The translations under genes and the position numbers were made by a program. A stretch of 21,874 nt of DNA from a virus. The stretch spans positions 1-21,874 of the IMG/VR virus record IMGVR_UViG_3300032288_005005. One strand, 5' to 3'. This document shows positions 12,787-19,730 of the stretch, piece after piece (the first letter of the stretch is position 1; each line of letters starts with the position of its first letter). The notes below the pieces were generated by a model. The model was not told the origin of the DNA. It saw only the letters and a list, made by a program, of their open reading frames with translations, and did no database searches.

Positions 12787-13031
12787 CACCGACCGAGATC
12801 AACCGGATGTGGCTGCAAAGCCAAGATGATTCCGAAGGAATGCGACTAGGTTTCACCACGCAACACCATTACTTCGCCGCCCTTGTTGCCGCTGCCGAGC
12901 GTGAGGCGTGTGCGAAGGTGTGTGATGACCGAGTAGCCGCATATCGGTACGCAACAGACCCGTGGGCGCAAGAACACATCGACGAAGCAAGGCATCTTGC
13001 CAAAGCCATCAGAGCAAGGGGGCAGGAATGA
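12783..13031 (+). CDS. EREACAKVCD...IRARGQE cassette protein, copy 2
   Basis: A protein of 82 residues. The copy-specific N terminus is MTPTEINRMWLQSQDD and GFTTQHHYFAALVAA; then come the family block AEREACAKVCDDR and the end AKAIRARGQE. ATG at 12783 overlaps the TGA of the previous gene. The last 26 bp are the second junction repeat. The conserved block is a single amphipathic helix with two Cys (CAKVC); with no more Cys or His nearby, a metal site would need dimerisation. Function unknown. Confidence 0.83.
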   Translation: MTPTEINRMWLQSQDDSEGMRLGFTTQHHYFAALVAAAEREACAKVCDDRVAAYRYATDPWAQEHIDEARHLAKAIRARGQE

Positions 13032-13303
13032 CACCAGAAAAAGTTGCTGAGTTGGCACGCACAGCAGGACTAAGCGAATCGCCTGACGACTACCATTCTT
13101 ACTGGACTGCCGACAACATAGACACACTGCAAATATTTGCCGTGTTGATTGCTTCTGCCGAGCGCGAATCTTGTGCAAAGGTGTGTGACAACTTGGCAAT
13201 AGATCGTGGGGCATTTCATCCTGATGACCAAGACATCAAGACAGGGCTTTTAGCGGGCGCTGCAATGTGTGCCGCAACCATCAGAGCAAGGGGGCAGGAA
13301 TGA
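13028..13303 (+). CDS. EREACAKVCD...IRARGQE cassette protein, copy 3
   Basis: A protein of 91 residues. MTPEKVAELARTAGLSE and a DNIDTLQIFAVLIAS segment are specific to this copy; AERESCAKVCDNLA and CAATIRARGQE are the shared parts. Between them a longer insert (IDRGAFHPDDQDIKTGLLAGAAM) makes this the longest member. ATG at 13028 lies in the second junction repeat, whose CAGGA is its ribosome site. Together with its neighbours it forms a translationally coupled chain. Confidence 0.83.
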   Translation: MTPEKVAELARTAGLSESPDDYHSYWTADNIDTLQIFAVLIASAERESCAKVCDNLAIDRGAFHPDDQDIKTGLLAGAAMCAATIRARGQE

Positions 13304-13545
13304 CGCCACAAGAAGCATACGAAAAACGATACACGCCCGAGAAGTTTGCAGAAGCGCCGCCAGAAGTGCGCGACGTTTGGCTGGCCGCGTGGACTATTGC
13401 TTGGGCAATGGCCGAACAAATGGAGCGTGAGGCGTGCGCGAAGGTGTGTGATGAATTGGCTGCATTGAACCGAAGTTCGCCTACCGATTCGATGTGGCAA
13501 TGGGGTGAGTGCGCCGCAGCCATCAGAGCAAGGGGTCAGGAATGA
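13300..13545 (+). CDS. EREACAKVCD...IRARGQE cassette protein, copy 4
   Basis: A protein of 81 residues. The N terminus MTPQEAYEKRYTPEKFAEAPP and VWLAAWTIAWAMAEQ is its own; MEREACAKVCDELAALN and CAAAIRARGQE are the family parts. At DNA level the block around GAGCGTGAGGCGTG is nearly identical to copies 1 and 2, while the N-terminal coding part is unrelated. ATG at 13300 lies in the third junction repeat; the fourth repeat closes the gene and starts the zinc-ribbon gene. Confidence 0.83.
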   Translation: MTPQEAYEKRYTPEKFAEAPPEVRDVWLAAWTIAWAMAEQMEREACAKVCDELAALNRSSPTDSMWQWGECAAAIRARGQE

Positions 13546-13727
13546 GATGCGACCGCTGCGGCGAAGAGAACCCTGCTGACATTCACACATGCAGCCCCAA
13601 GGACGTGATCTGCCCGAAGTGCGAGTCCGAGGAGTGGGACTACGTGGAGTTTGAGCGGGGAATGGAGGACGGGGACAAGCCGTTTTTCCGGTGCTTCCAT
13701 TGTCAGCACGAATGGAGGGAGCGATGA
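13542..13727 (+). CDS. Small zinc-ribbon protein
   Basis: A protein of 61 residues with three CxxC pairs: CDRC (3-6), CPKC (about 35-38) and CFHC (about 52-55), plus a Cys at about 18. The second and third pair, separated by about 13 residues including WDYVEFERG, form a classic zinc ribbon. Such phage proteins bind nucleic acid or the transcription machinery, but no specific role can be read. ATG at 13542 lies in the fourth junction repeat (TCAGGA before it), so the longer upstream frame is rejected. Confidence 0.83.
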   Translation: MRCDRCGEENPADIHTCSPKDVICPKCESEEWDYVEFERGMEDGDKPFFRCFHCQHEWRER

Positions 13728-13879
13728 CCGACGATGAAATAATTGAAATTGCTCAGGAGCTGGGCTGGAACGTCGAACACGCGGAGACAAACCGCATGTT
13801 GATCCTGTTCGCTCATTACATCCAACAACTGACTACAGAGCAGACAAATGAAGTTGAAGTGCAAATGCCATCCCGATAG
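13724..13879 (+). CDS. Small acidic helical protein, unknown function
   Basis: A protein of 51 residues: MTDDEIIEIAQELGWNVEHAETNRMLILFAHYIQQL, two short helices, then a polar tail. The N terminus has the same shape as the copy-specific N terminus of the first IRARG cassette gene (TRDDIIRMAREAGMEW), so it may be a remnant or partner of that family without the conserved C-terminal block. ATG at 13724 follows GGAGGGAGCG and overlaps the zinc-ribbon stop. Function unknown. Confidence 0.75.
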   Translation: MTDDEIIEIAQELGWNVEHAETNRMLILFAHYIQQLTTEQTNEVEVQMPSR

Positions 13880-14117
13880 CCCGTTCCACTGGCGTCAGAA
13901 CCCGAGACCAAGCATGTTCCAGAAAGACATCAACTTCCGCGCTTCGCAGACAGGGCAGACCGCGAGCCAAGCTTCTTCGGCCAATGTCGAGAAGATCAGG
14001 GCCGAGGGCAAGAGCGCGGGATTCCTGGCCGGGATCAGCAAGAACCGCGAGGCGGAGATCTTGCGCATGAAAACCTTCACCATGTACAGCAAGGCTGTGC
14101 TGATCGGGAAGCCATGA
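13848..14117 (+). CDS. Small basic phage protein, unknown function
   Basis: A protein of 89 residues from ATG at 13848, which overlaps the upstream gene by 32 bp; a later ATG at 13914 would give 67 residues. The N terminus KLKCKCHPDSPFHWRQN has a Cys-x-Cys-His group that may bind metal or mark a spurious extension. The remainder (RASQTGQTASQASSANVEKIRAEGKSAG) is polar and probably disordered, then helical. I see no strong ribosome site for either start. Function unknown. Confidence 0.7.
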   Translation: MKLKCKCHPDSPFHWRQNPRPSMFQKDINFRASQTGQTASQASSANVEKIRAEGKSAGFLAGISKNREAEILRMKTFTMYSKAVLIGKP

Positions 14118-14299
14118 AGTGGAAGGAATGGAACGATTCCCATTGGGTGCTGATTGCGCCCAGTGGGGAAGTAGTGGATGAGATCAAGAGGGACGACCAG
14201 TTCTTCTTTGTCTTGAAGAGCAACGGAAAGAAGTTTATTGACCTGAAGAGCGCGAAGAATGCAAGAACAACTGCAACCCCAGCCCAGCAATCTGTTTAA
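14114..14299 (+). CDS. Small phage protein, unknown function
   Basis: A protein of 61 residues. The sequence reads like a small beta sheet (WNDSHWVLIAPSGEVVDEIKRDDQFFFVLKSNGKKFIDL) followed by KSAKNA, the pattern of many tiny phage proteins in which a W-V-L strand, a turn and F-x-x-L-x-SAK recur. The Thr- and Pro-rich tail overlaps the HTH gene by 41 bp and may be the result of frame sliding. ATG overlaps the preceding stop as ATGA, so it is coupled. Confidence 0.77.
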   Translation: MKWKEWNDSHWVLIAPSGEVVDEIKRDDQFFFVLKSNGKKFIDLKSAKNARTTATPAQQSV

Positions 14300-14510
14300 G
14301 GTGCTGCGCGTACGTATGGGCCTGAGCCAGGCGAAGATGGCCGAGATCCTGGGCATGACCCAGGGCAACGTAGGGCACTACGAAAACAAGGGCCAGACCG
14401 TGCCGCCGGACGTGGCCAAGCGCCTGATCTACGAGGCCTCGGTCCTTGGTCACCGAATCAATTACGAAGACATCTACGGCGAGGTGCAGCGTGCAGAAAT
14501 TAAAGCGTGA
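14259..14510 (+). CDS. XRE/Cro-type HTH regulator
   Basis: A protein of 83 residues with an HTH_3-like domain: FKVLRVRMGLSQAKMAEILGMTQGNVGHYENKGQTVPPDVAKRLIYEA. GLSQAKMAEILGMTQGNVGHYE is the helix-turn-helix (about residues 21-42), in which TQGNVGHYE is the recognition helix. Small single-domain proteins like this act as Cro-type repressors. The natural candidate targets are the dyads around promoter P7 and the divergent region, but no site comparison proves it. It lies in the operon that P7 drives, which would allow autoregulation. ATG at 14259 is the only sensible start and overlaps the upstream gene by 41 bp. Confidence 0.9.
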   Translation: MQEQLQPQPSNLFKVLRVRMGLSQAKMAEILGMTQGNVGHYENKGQTVPPDVAKRLIYEASVLGHRINYEDIYGEVQRAEIKA

Positions 14511-14820
14511 TCTGCTGGTGACGATTGAAGAGCTGGATGCTCTGGCCGAGGTCCTCATTCCGGCGTTCGAGTTGAACGACATCCGCAGGGAGAGGGATGA
14601 ATACCTGTCCCAGACGGCGTCGGACTTGTACGACCGCGTGGTGTACATGGTTCGGTCGGCACAGATGCCAGAAGGCGACGATCCGAAACTTACTCTGCAA
14701 TTAACGATGGATGGGCGCAGCACCATCGGTACGGTGTGGCTGCCCACACGCAGGGAACGGCAAGAGTGGTTGAAAAAAACCATCAACGAACTGTTCGCGC
14801 GGCTGATGAGAGATGAATGA
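14491..14820 (+). CDS. Phage protein, unknown function, downstream of HTH gene
   Basis: A protein of 109 residues. N-terminal helices (KRDLLVTIEELDALAEVLIPAFELNDIRRERDEYL), then YDRVVYMVRSAQ, strands LTLQLTMDGRSTIGTVWLP and a final basic helix (RRERQEWLKKTINELFARLM). I do not recognise it. GTG at 14491 follows GAGGTGCAGC, and overlaps the HTH gene by 20 bp; a TTG at 14446 in the same frame is possible but would overlap by 65 bp. Co-expression with the regulator is certain from the overlap. Confidence 0.78.
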   Translation: MQKLKRDLLVTIEELDALAEVLIPAFELNDIRRERDEYLSQTASDLYDRVVYMVRSAQMPEGDDPKLTLQLTMDGRSTIGTVWLPTRRERQEWLKKTINELFARLMRDE

Positions 14821-14983
14821 TCTACAGGTGGCCCTGGCTGCATGGAGAGCCTTGGTTGTAGAAAACCAACGACTGAAGGAGCAGTTGCACGAGTTAACTA
14901 ACAGGTGTAAACTGCTCGAACAACAGAAAGGAGAGAGCGTTGAGAAAGCGCAGCAAGTACAGACCCAAAGGCGTTATCCCTGA
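14813..14983 (+). CDS. Small coiled-coil protein
   Basis: A protein of 56 residues. It is one long helix with Leu at heptad-like spacing (LAAWRALVVENQRLKEQLHEL, then TNRCKLLEQQ), so a short coiled coil is likely. It starts at ATG 14813 within the end of the previous gene and ends 44 bp inside the next gene, whose ribosome site AAAGGAGA it encodes. Small coiled-coil phage proteins of this type are sometimes lysis or scaffold accessories, but nothing here decides that. Confidence 0.72.
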   Translation: MNDLQVALAAWRALVVENQRLKEQLHELTNRCKLLEQQKGESVEKAQQVQTQRRYP

Positions 14984-15419
14984 TCCGATCAAGTATGTCT
15001 TGTCGGGCGTGAAAAGGGTGGGGGCGATCACTGAGGGCACGAACCTAATGATCATCAATCATGATGCCTTGAACAATGTACGCATGGGCCGTGGTTCTCG
15101 GTCCGATATTGATGTGCTGATCAACGCGCTCAACATTACAGAGGCCCTGGCCATCAAGAAGAAACACTTGGGCGGGGACTGGCGAGTTGAGATCAGGGCT
15201 GCGCAGGACGCGATCTTGGAGTTGGGACGTCGAGGCGTGGAGACTGGCAAGTTTATTTTGCGTGGTCCTGAACTCAATGCTCTGAATCTGGGTATGGAAA
15301 TACATGATGCCCAGTTGCAGGAGTGCACGGTGACGGAGCTGGAACAGGCCGTCGATTATGTGGCCGCGATTGTGCGGTCGAAGCAGGCGAGAGCCGTTGT
15401 TAGAAAGGAGAAAGCATGA
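14940..15419 (+). CDS. Conserved phage protein, unknown function (RKRSKYRPKG family)
   Basis: A protein of 159 residues. It begins RKRSKYRPKGVIPDPIKYVLSGVKRV and continues with INHDALNNVRMGRGSRSDIDVLINALNITEAL, and MEIHDAQLQECTVTELEQAVDYVAAIV near the end. I recall proteins with the same start and the same HDALxxxRxGxxxRxDxDxLIxAxNxTEAL line from Burkholderiales phages, without known function. The basic start suggests nucleic-acid contact. The initiator is TTG at 14940, chosen because AAAGGAGAGAGCG is placed just before it and no ATG or GTG is better placed. It overlaps the next gene by ATGA. Confidence 0.87.
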   Translation: MRKRSKYRPKGVIPDPIKYVLSGVKRVGAITEGTNLMIINHDALNNVRMGRGSRSDIDVLINALNITEALAIKKKHLGGDWRVEIRAAQDAILELGRRGVETGKFILRGPELNALNLGMEIHDAQLQECTVTELEQAVDYVAAIVRSKQARAVVRKEKA

Positions 15420-15577
15420 GGGCAGAAGAGCATTTCATTCCGGAGGCGGACGACCGTCCGCTATTGCAAGAGGAGCTTGAGGCATGGTGGCCCTTCAAGC
15501 GTTTGGAGCCTTCGCGCTTCCCGAAGCAGGCCCCAACACCCAAGCACCTCGACGAGTTCGAGGATGCACCGTTCTGA
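15416..15577 (+). CDS. Small acidic phage protein, unknown function
   Basis: A protein of 53 residues: acidic N terminus (RAEEHFIPEADDRPLLQEELEAWW), a WPFKRLEPSRFPKQAP middle rich in Pro, and an acidic end ending in F (DEFEDAPF). It is likely mostly disordered. ATG at 15416 follows AGAAAGGAGAAAGC, a strong ribosome site, and overlaps the TGA of the preceding gene. A frame on the same strand starting at 15484 reads across it and belongs to the next gene's upstream extension. Confidence 0.77.
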   Translation: MRAEEHFIPEADDRPLLQEELEAWWPFKRLEPSRFPKQAPTPKHLDEFEDAPF

Positions 15578-15588
15578 AGGAGAACCCC

Positions 15589-16143
15589 GTGAGAAAGCAA
15601 TCAACTACGACCAAGCGCATCCTTGCGTACATGGCAAAGAACCCTGACGCGAAGGCCTCGGCCATCGCACAGAAGTACGGTGTGCACATATCGCGCGTGT
15701 ACCAGCTTCGCAAGAAGGCGGAAGACGAGAGCCGCGATGCGTTTGTCAAGGAAATGGGCATCGAGCCGTTGCCGGTGCCCGAGGTCAAGAAGGGGGGCTT
15801 CGATATTGAGAAGTTCCGCCTGACGCCGGAAATAATTGCGGAGATGGACAGGAAAGCAAAGGCCAGGGCGACCAATGTAGACACGGTCCTCGATTCTCGG
15901 GCCAAGGACTACGGCAAGTTCATCGAGGGCGCGGAGATTATGCAGATGCTCAAGCGCATGGTGCACAACTTCATCGATGTGCGCGGTACGCAGTTGGCGT
16001 TTGATCAGCGCGAGTCGATTGACATGATCATCCACAAGCTGGGACGCATCATCAACGGCAACCCTGACAAAGTCGATCACTGGACCGACATCGCAGGCTA
16101 CGCCAAGCTGGTGGCCGACCGGCTTGAAGGGAGGGTGCGATGA
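15589..16143 (+). CDS. HTH plus DUF6378 phage protein
   Basis: A protein of 184 residues. The N-terminal part (TTTKRILAYMAKNPDAKASAIAQKYGVHISRVYQLRKKA, residues about 6-44) is a winged or simple HTH: AKASAIAQKYGVHISRVYQLR is the helix-turn-helix. The C-terminal half (DYGKFIEGAEIMQMLKRMV ... MIIHKLGRIINGNPDKVDHWTDIAGYAKLVADRLEG, about 107-181) is DUF6378, a small helical domain common in phages. The combination suggests a DNA-binding regulator that senses something through the DUF6378 part, which is inference. GTG at 15589 follows AAGGAGAACCCC and defines the start; the 35 open codons before it overlap the acidic gene. Confidence 0.87.
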   Translation: MRKQSTTTKRILAYMAKNPDAKASAIAQKYGVHISRVYQLRKKAEDESRDAFVKEMGIEPLPVPEVKKGGFDIEKFRLTPEIIAEMDRKAKARATNVDTVLDSRAKDYGKFIEGAEIMQMLKRMVHNFIDVRGTQLAFDQRESIDMIIHKLGRIINGNPDKVDHWTDIAGYAKLVADRLEGRVR

Positions 16144-16307
16144 CCTCTTGGTGGGCAGGTGGCCTCGTGCTCTGGGTGATCCTTGCGTGGTTCACCCACA
16201 TCATCGTCTGCATCAAGGCCAGCTCTTGGCTGCTGCTTGTAGCTGGAGCGATCTTCTTCCCGGTGGCCTGGGTCCACGGCACCGGGGTCTGGTTAGGGTT
16301 TTTCTAA
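16140..16307 (+). CDS. Small two-span membrane protein
   Basis: A protein of 55 residues, almost all hydrophobic: one span at WWAGGLVLWVILAWFTHIIVCI, a short KASS turn, a second at WLLLVAGAIFFPVAWVHGTGVWLGFF. Both termini are therefore on the same side. Size and topology resemble small holins or antiholins, but there is no endolysin next to it, so I only call it a membrane protein. ATG overlaps the previous stop (ATGA). It is the last gene of the rightward operon; its TAA lies 1 bp from the TAG of the convergent polymerase gene. Confidence 0.8.
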   Translation: MTSWWAGGLVLWVILAWFTHIIVCIKASSWLLLVAGAIFFPVAWVHGTGVWLGFF

Positions 16308-16309
16308 CC
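16291..16309. terminator. Weak hairpin between convergent operons
   Basis: GGTTAG / CTAACC with a 7-nt loop (GGTTTTT) spans the stop of the rightward operon up to the stop of the leftward polymerase gene. The stem is short and AT-rich and has no U tract after it, so its role as bidirectional terminator is uncertain; there is no other room for one. Confidence 0.35.
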
Positions 16310-18174
16310 TACTTGGCCTCTCCCCAGCTCGGTCCGACTTCCACATCGCACCGGCTGGGGACCTCCAGGCTCACAGCTTGAGCCATCAATCTGGATGCTT
16401 CCACAGCATCCTCCCGGCTTGCAACAGACAGTGCCACCTCATCGTGCACTTGCAGGATCGGATCAAACCCTGCCTTTTTGAGCGCCACCATGGCGGCCTT
16501 GGTCTGGTCAGCGGCTGAGCCCTGAATCAGGCGGTTCAGGCCCTTGTAGGTACCTGCACGCTTGATCCGCGATCCGTATTCAATGACGGCCTGCTCACGC
16601 GGCAGCGCCTTGTTCACGCCCCACTCCATCGGTTCCCACAGCGGGAAGCGGCACTTGCGGCCCAACAGCGTGCGGATGGCTCCGCCTGCAGCCGGGTGGT
16701 CAATGCGCTTCATCACCGCGTTGACGGTGCCCTTGAGGAACGGGACGTTGTGGTGGAACTTGGTGATCAGCTCATCAGCCTCGTCCAGCGTCAGGTCCAG
16801 CGAGGCAGCAAGCTTGGCCTTGCCCATGCCATACATCAGGCCCAGGCCAATGGTTTTGGCGGTCTTGCGTTTGATCCCGGCCATGTCGGCGACCATCTGG
16901 TGGAAGTCGGTGTCCGGGTTCTCGCGGTAAGCCTCCACAAGGTTGTCGGCCCCAGGCAGGTCGAGCAGCGAGGCGTAGTGCACCAGCAGGCGGGGCTCCT
17001 GCGAGCTGAAATCGTTGGACGCCCAGAGCTGGCCCTCCTCGGGCAAGAAGAGGCTGCGCACCATGGGGCCGATCACCTCGTGGCGGGCGGGCACCTGCTG
17101 CAGGTTCGGGTTGGCCATGGACAGACGCCCGGTCACCGTGCCGCCGTCGTCCGAGCGCATTTGGTTGACGTGCGGATGGATGCGCCCTGTCTTGGCGCTG
17201 AAGTCCATGTACGGCTGCAGGAAGGTGCTGTGCGTCTTGTTGGTCTCCCGGGCCTCGATGATCATCTTGGCCAGCGGGTGGGGGTGGTTGTCCAGAAAGC
17301 TCTTGGTGAAGCTCGGAAGGCCCGTGGAGGTTTTGCTGTAAGGGATGGACAGCTTGTCGAAGGCCTGGGCGATGGATTGGGCAGCCCAGATGTCCACCTT
17401 GACGCCTGCCAGCTCCTTTATTTCTCGCAAAAGCTGGCTTTCGCGGTTCTTCATTTCCTCGATCAGCCGCCCGCAACGCTCGCGGTCGAAGCGGATGCCC
17501 CGGCGCGTCATCTCCAGCAGCACGGGGAAGACGTCGGTCTCCAGTTGGAAGATGGATTCCACCTCATCCTGGCGCATCTTGATCTTGAAGTGCTGCCAAA
17601 GCTTGAGCGTCAGGGCTGCGTCTTGCTCGGCGTACTCCCCGACGTACATGGCCGGGAGCTTCCACAGCTCCTTCTTAGGGTGGACGCCAAAGTCGGCTGC
17701 CGCTTGCTTGAGGCCCTGCTCAGACTTGACCTCCTTAAGGTAGTCGAAGCCAAGCGCATTGAGGCTGTAGGAGAAACGGTTCTCGTCGAGGAGGGGCGCG
17801 GCCAGCATGGTGTCGTAAATGCGGCCATTGATGGTGAATCCACTTGCACCCAGCCACCCGGCGTCATAGGCGGCGTTGTGCATGATCTTGTCGCCCGGGG
17901 AGGCCAGGACGTCGGCAACCCAGCGTTCCACGCGCCTCTTGTCGAGGTTGCCTCCGCCTGCATGAGCCACTGGATAGTAGCCCGACCAACCGTCCACAGC
18001 CACTGCGTAGCCGACGATAAAACCGTCGTTGCGAGGCCAGCCAGGGCCCATGGATTCCATGTTCGGGTCGCACGTTTCAAGGTCAATTGCGATCTCCTTG
18101 GCTTCGGACAGGTTCGGAAAGGTCTCCGGGGCCACCCACTCGGTGGGTGTGGGGAACATGCTCATGGTCTTCAC
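16309..18174 (-). CDS. Family A DNA polymerase with 3'-5' exonuclease
   Basis: The phage replicative polymerase, 621 residues, without the 5'-3' exonuclease domain of bacterial Pol I, as usual for phages. Proofreading domain: IDLET (Asp 31, Glu 33), HNAAYDAGW (Asp 104) and YAEQDAALT (Asp 175). Polymerase motif A SNDFSSQEPRL (Asp 388), motif B RKTAKTIGLGLMYG (Arg 446, Lys 450, Tyr 458), motif C VHDEV (Asp 578). In motif B the residue equal to E. coli Phe 762 is Leu 454. Motif A has S-Q-E-P where Pol I has Q-I-E-L. ATG at 18174 overlaps the helicase stop as ATGA, so the two are translationally coupled. Confidence 0.97.
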   Translation of the reverse strand: MKTMSMFPTPTEWVAPETFPNLSEAKEIAIDLETCDPNMESMGPGWPRNDGFIVGYAVAVDGWSGYYPVAHAGGGNLDKRRVERWVADVLASPGDKIMHNAAYDAGWLGASGFTINGRIYDTMLAAPLLDENRFSYSLNALGFDYLKEVKSEQGLKQAAADFGVHPKKELWKLPAMYVGEYAEQDAALTLKLWQHFKIKMRQDEVESIFQLETDVFPVLLEMTRRGIRFDRERCGRLIEEMKNRESQLLREIKELAGVKVDIWAAQSIAQAFDKLSIPYSKTSTGLPSFTKSFLDNHPHPLAKMIIEARETNKTHSTFLQPYMDFSAKTGRIHPHVNQMRSDDGGTVTGRLSMANPNLQQVPARHEVIGPMVRSLFLPEEGQLWASNDFSSQEPRLLVHYASLLDLPGADNLVEAYRENPDTDFHQMVADMAGIKRKTAKTIGLGLMYGMGKAKLAASLDLTLDEADELITKFHHNVPFLKGTVNAVMKRIDHPAAGGAIRTLLGRKCRFPLWEPMEWGVNKALPREQAVIEYGSRIKRAGTYKGLNRLIQGSAADQTKAAMVALKKAGFDPILQVHDEVALSVASREDAVEASRLMAQAVSLEVPSRCDVEVGPSWGEAK

Positions 18175-19730
18175 AGACGGAATCCTTGGTTCTGGTTCTT
18201 GGGCAGGATCAAATGCAGGGTCTGCTTGGTCCGCGTCACACCGACATAGAACAGACGATTGAGGTTGTCGCCGTTACTCTGCATATCGCGTGCGAATTTG
18301 GGGCTTAAATCCATCAACAGCATCACGTTGTCGGCCTCGCCGCCCTTGGCACCGTGGATGGTGGACAGCTTCACGCGGAAGGTGTCAGATAACTTCCCGC
18401 CCCGGCGTAGGACAGAGATGAGGTACTCGCGCTTGTCATCGGCGATTTTGGTCAGGGCCTCATGCCAGATGGGCGAGGTCAGCAGGCCGTGGTCCGCGAT
18501 CAGTTGTTCGAGGGTGTAGAAGTGCGTAGGCTCGCCCTTGAACGTCTTGTGCCCGCGAGCGACCAGCGGTCCATCGAGGTAGCGGTAGATGTGGCGCACG
18601 TCTTCGCCGGGGACGTCCTGGCCCTTGCGCAGGCGCTCCCAGCTCGTCACGGCCTTGATTACGGTGGGGCCGATGCTTGGCACGCCGCTGCGCTCGAACA
18701 GCACGCCTTGGCTCTTGAGCCACTCTCCGATGGGATTGAGCAGGTAGTTGGTGCTGGCAAGGATGAGCCACTGCCCGTCGTCGAGGTGGCAGTGCTCGAA
18801 CTTGCTGTACGTGATCACGTCGCCCTCGAAGTCGCGGGGCTTCCAAATCTTTTCTTGGCGGGTGCGGATGCGATGGACGATTTCGTCGGCCAGCCGGTGC
18901 ACGGAGCTGGGCACGCGGAAGGACTGTTCAAGGATTTTGATCGTGCCCTCGAAGGCCAGGAAGCTGTTGACATCCGCCCCGGCCCAGGTGAATACTGCCT
19001 GATCGTCGTCTCCGGCGAGGTAGACCCGTCTTGACTTCAAGCACAGGGCCTCGACCAGATTCCATTGCAGGCGGCTCAGGTCTTGCGCCTCGTCAATGAT
19101 CAGCACGTCCAGCTCTGGCAGGCGGTGCGACTCCAGAACAGCAAGCTCCAATAGGTCGGTGAAGTCCAGCAGGTAGTGGCTGTGCTTGTAGTGGCGGTAG
19201 GTCCGCTCCACGAACTCGAAGTGGTGCCATTCGATGTCAAGCCCTGACTGGTTGTAGTGCTCCCTGAGGTCCACGCCCCGGATGCGGGCGAGGTTGATCT
19301 CGTTGAGGATCGGGTGATCGGCCTTGACAATGGCTTCCTCCTCGTCGGAGGTCAGGTTCAGCTCGATGCCTGCCTGCTTGGCAAACTCGTTGTAGTTCTC
19401 CGGCTGCATGATGTCCTCGGTCCGCGTTCCAAGAACGTGGAAGGCCAGGGAGTGCAGCGTGCGGAAGTACGGGAAGTCCGTCTTGGCGTTGAGCTTGGGA
19501 AACTTCTGAACAGCCCTGTCCCGGGCTTCGTTGGCCGCCTTGCGGGTGAAGCTGAAGTAGCCGATGCGCGTGGGGTGCACGCCGTCGGCAAGCTCCTTGT
19601 CCACGATGTTGAGCAGGTACGTCGTCTTGCCGCTGCCGGGCGGCCCGAAGACCTTTTCAATGCTCGGTTTCGTGGTCAGTGTTCCGGTAGAGATCGTTTG
19701 GCCAAACGAGGATTGGGGTGTCGGGTCCAA
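18171..19730 (-). CDS. SF1 (UvrD/Rep/PcrA-like) DNA helicase
   Basis: About 519 residues. Helicase motifs in order: I FGPPGSGKTTYLL (about 28-41), Ia RIGYFSFTRKAANEA, II VLIIDEAQDLS (Asp-Glu-Ala-Gln-Asp at about 213-217), III VYLAGDDDQAVFTWAGA, IV QSFRVPSSV, V STIHGAKGGEADNV and VI NRLFYVGVTRTKQTL. It unwinds DNA 3'-5' using ATP, and gene order makes it the replicative helicase of this phage. It is shorter than UvrD (about 720), lacking large 1B/2B insertions. The start is uncertain: there is no ATG or GTG before motif I. TTG at 19730 follows GAGGGAGC and is preferred; TTG at 19778 would add 16 residues. Either overlaps the upstream gene by more than 70 bp. Confidence 0.94.
   Translation of the reverse strand: MDPTPQSSFGQTISTGTLTTKPSIEKVFGPPGSGKTTYLLNIVDKELADGVHPTRIGYFSFTRKAANEARDRAVQKFPKLNAKTDFPYFRTLHSLAFHVLGTRTEDIMQPENYNEFAKQAGIELNLTSDEEEAIVKADHPILNEINLARIRGVDLREHYNQSGLDIEWHHFEFVERTYRHYKHSHYLLDFTDLLELAVLESHRLPELDVLIIDEAQDLSRLQWNLVEALCLKSRRVYLAGDDDQAVFTWAGADVNSFLAFEGTIKILEQSFRVPSSVHRLADEIVHRIRTRQEKIWKPRDFEGDVITYSKFEHCHLDDGQWLILASTNYLLNPIGEWLKSQGVLFERSGVPSIGPTVIKAVTSWERLRKGQDVPGEDVRHIYRYLDGPLVARGHKTFKGEPTHFYTLEQLIADHGLLTSPIWHEALTKIADDKREYLISVLRRGGKLSDTFRVKLSTIHGAKGGEADNVMLLMDLSPKFARDMQSNGDNLNRLFYVGVTRTKQTLHLILPKNQNQGFRL

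Larger units (their letters stand above)
12555..13545 (+). repeat. Four copies of a 26-bp gene-junction repeat
   Basis: Copies lie at 12555-12580, 13006-13031, 13278-13303 and 13520-13545. Each begins CCATCAGAGCAAGGGG and ends AGGAATGA. The four differ only at two positions after the G run (GA, GC, GC, TC). The repeat encodes the end of one gene (IRARG-Q/K-E, stop), the ribosome site of the next (AGGA) and its ATG, so every exchange between copies keeps reading frame, stop and start intact. A second conserved DNA block (GAGCGTGAGGCGTG, 12484, 12898 and 13423 approximately, less well kept near 13162) lies inside three of the four genes. Confidence 0.88.

Noticed and set aside
16696-18249. 517-codon plus-strand frame opposite the polymerase gene
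   Set aside because: It is the antisense of the polymerase, with His/Val/Leu-rich composition that follows from GC-rich codons. The polymerase motifs on the minus strand are complete.
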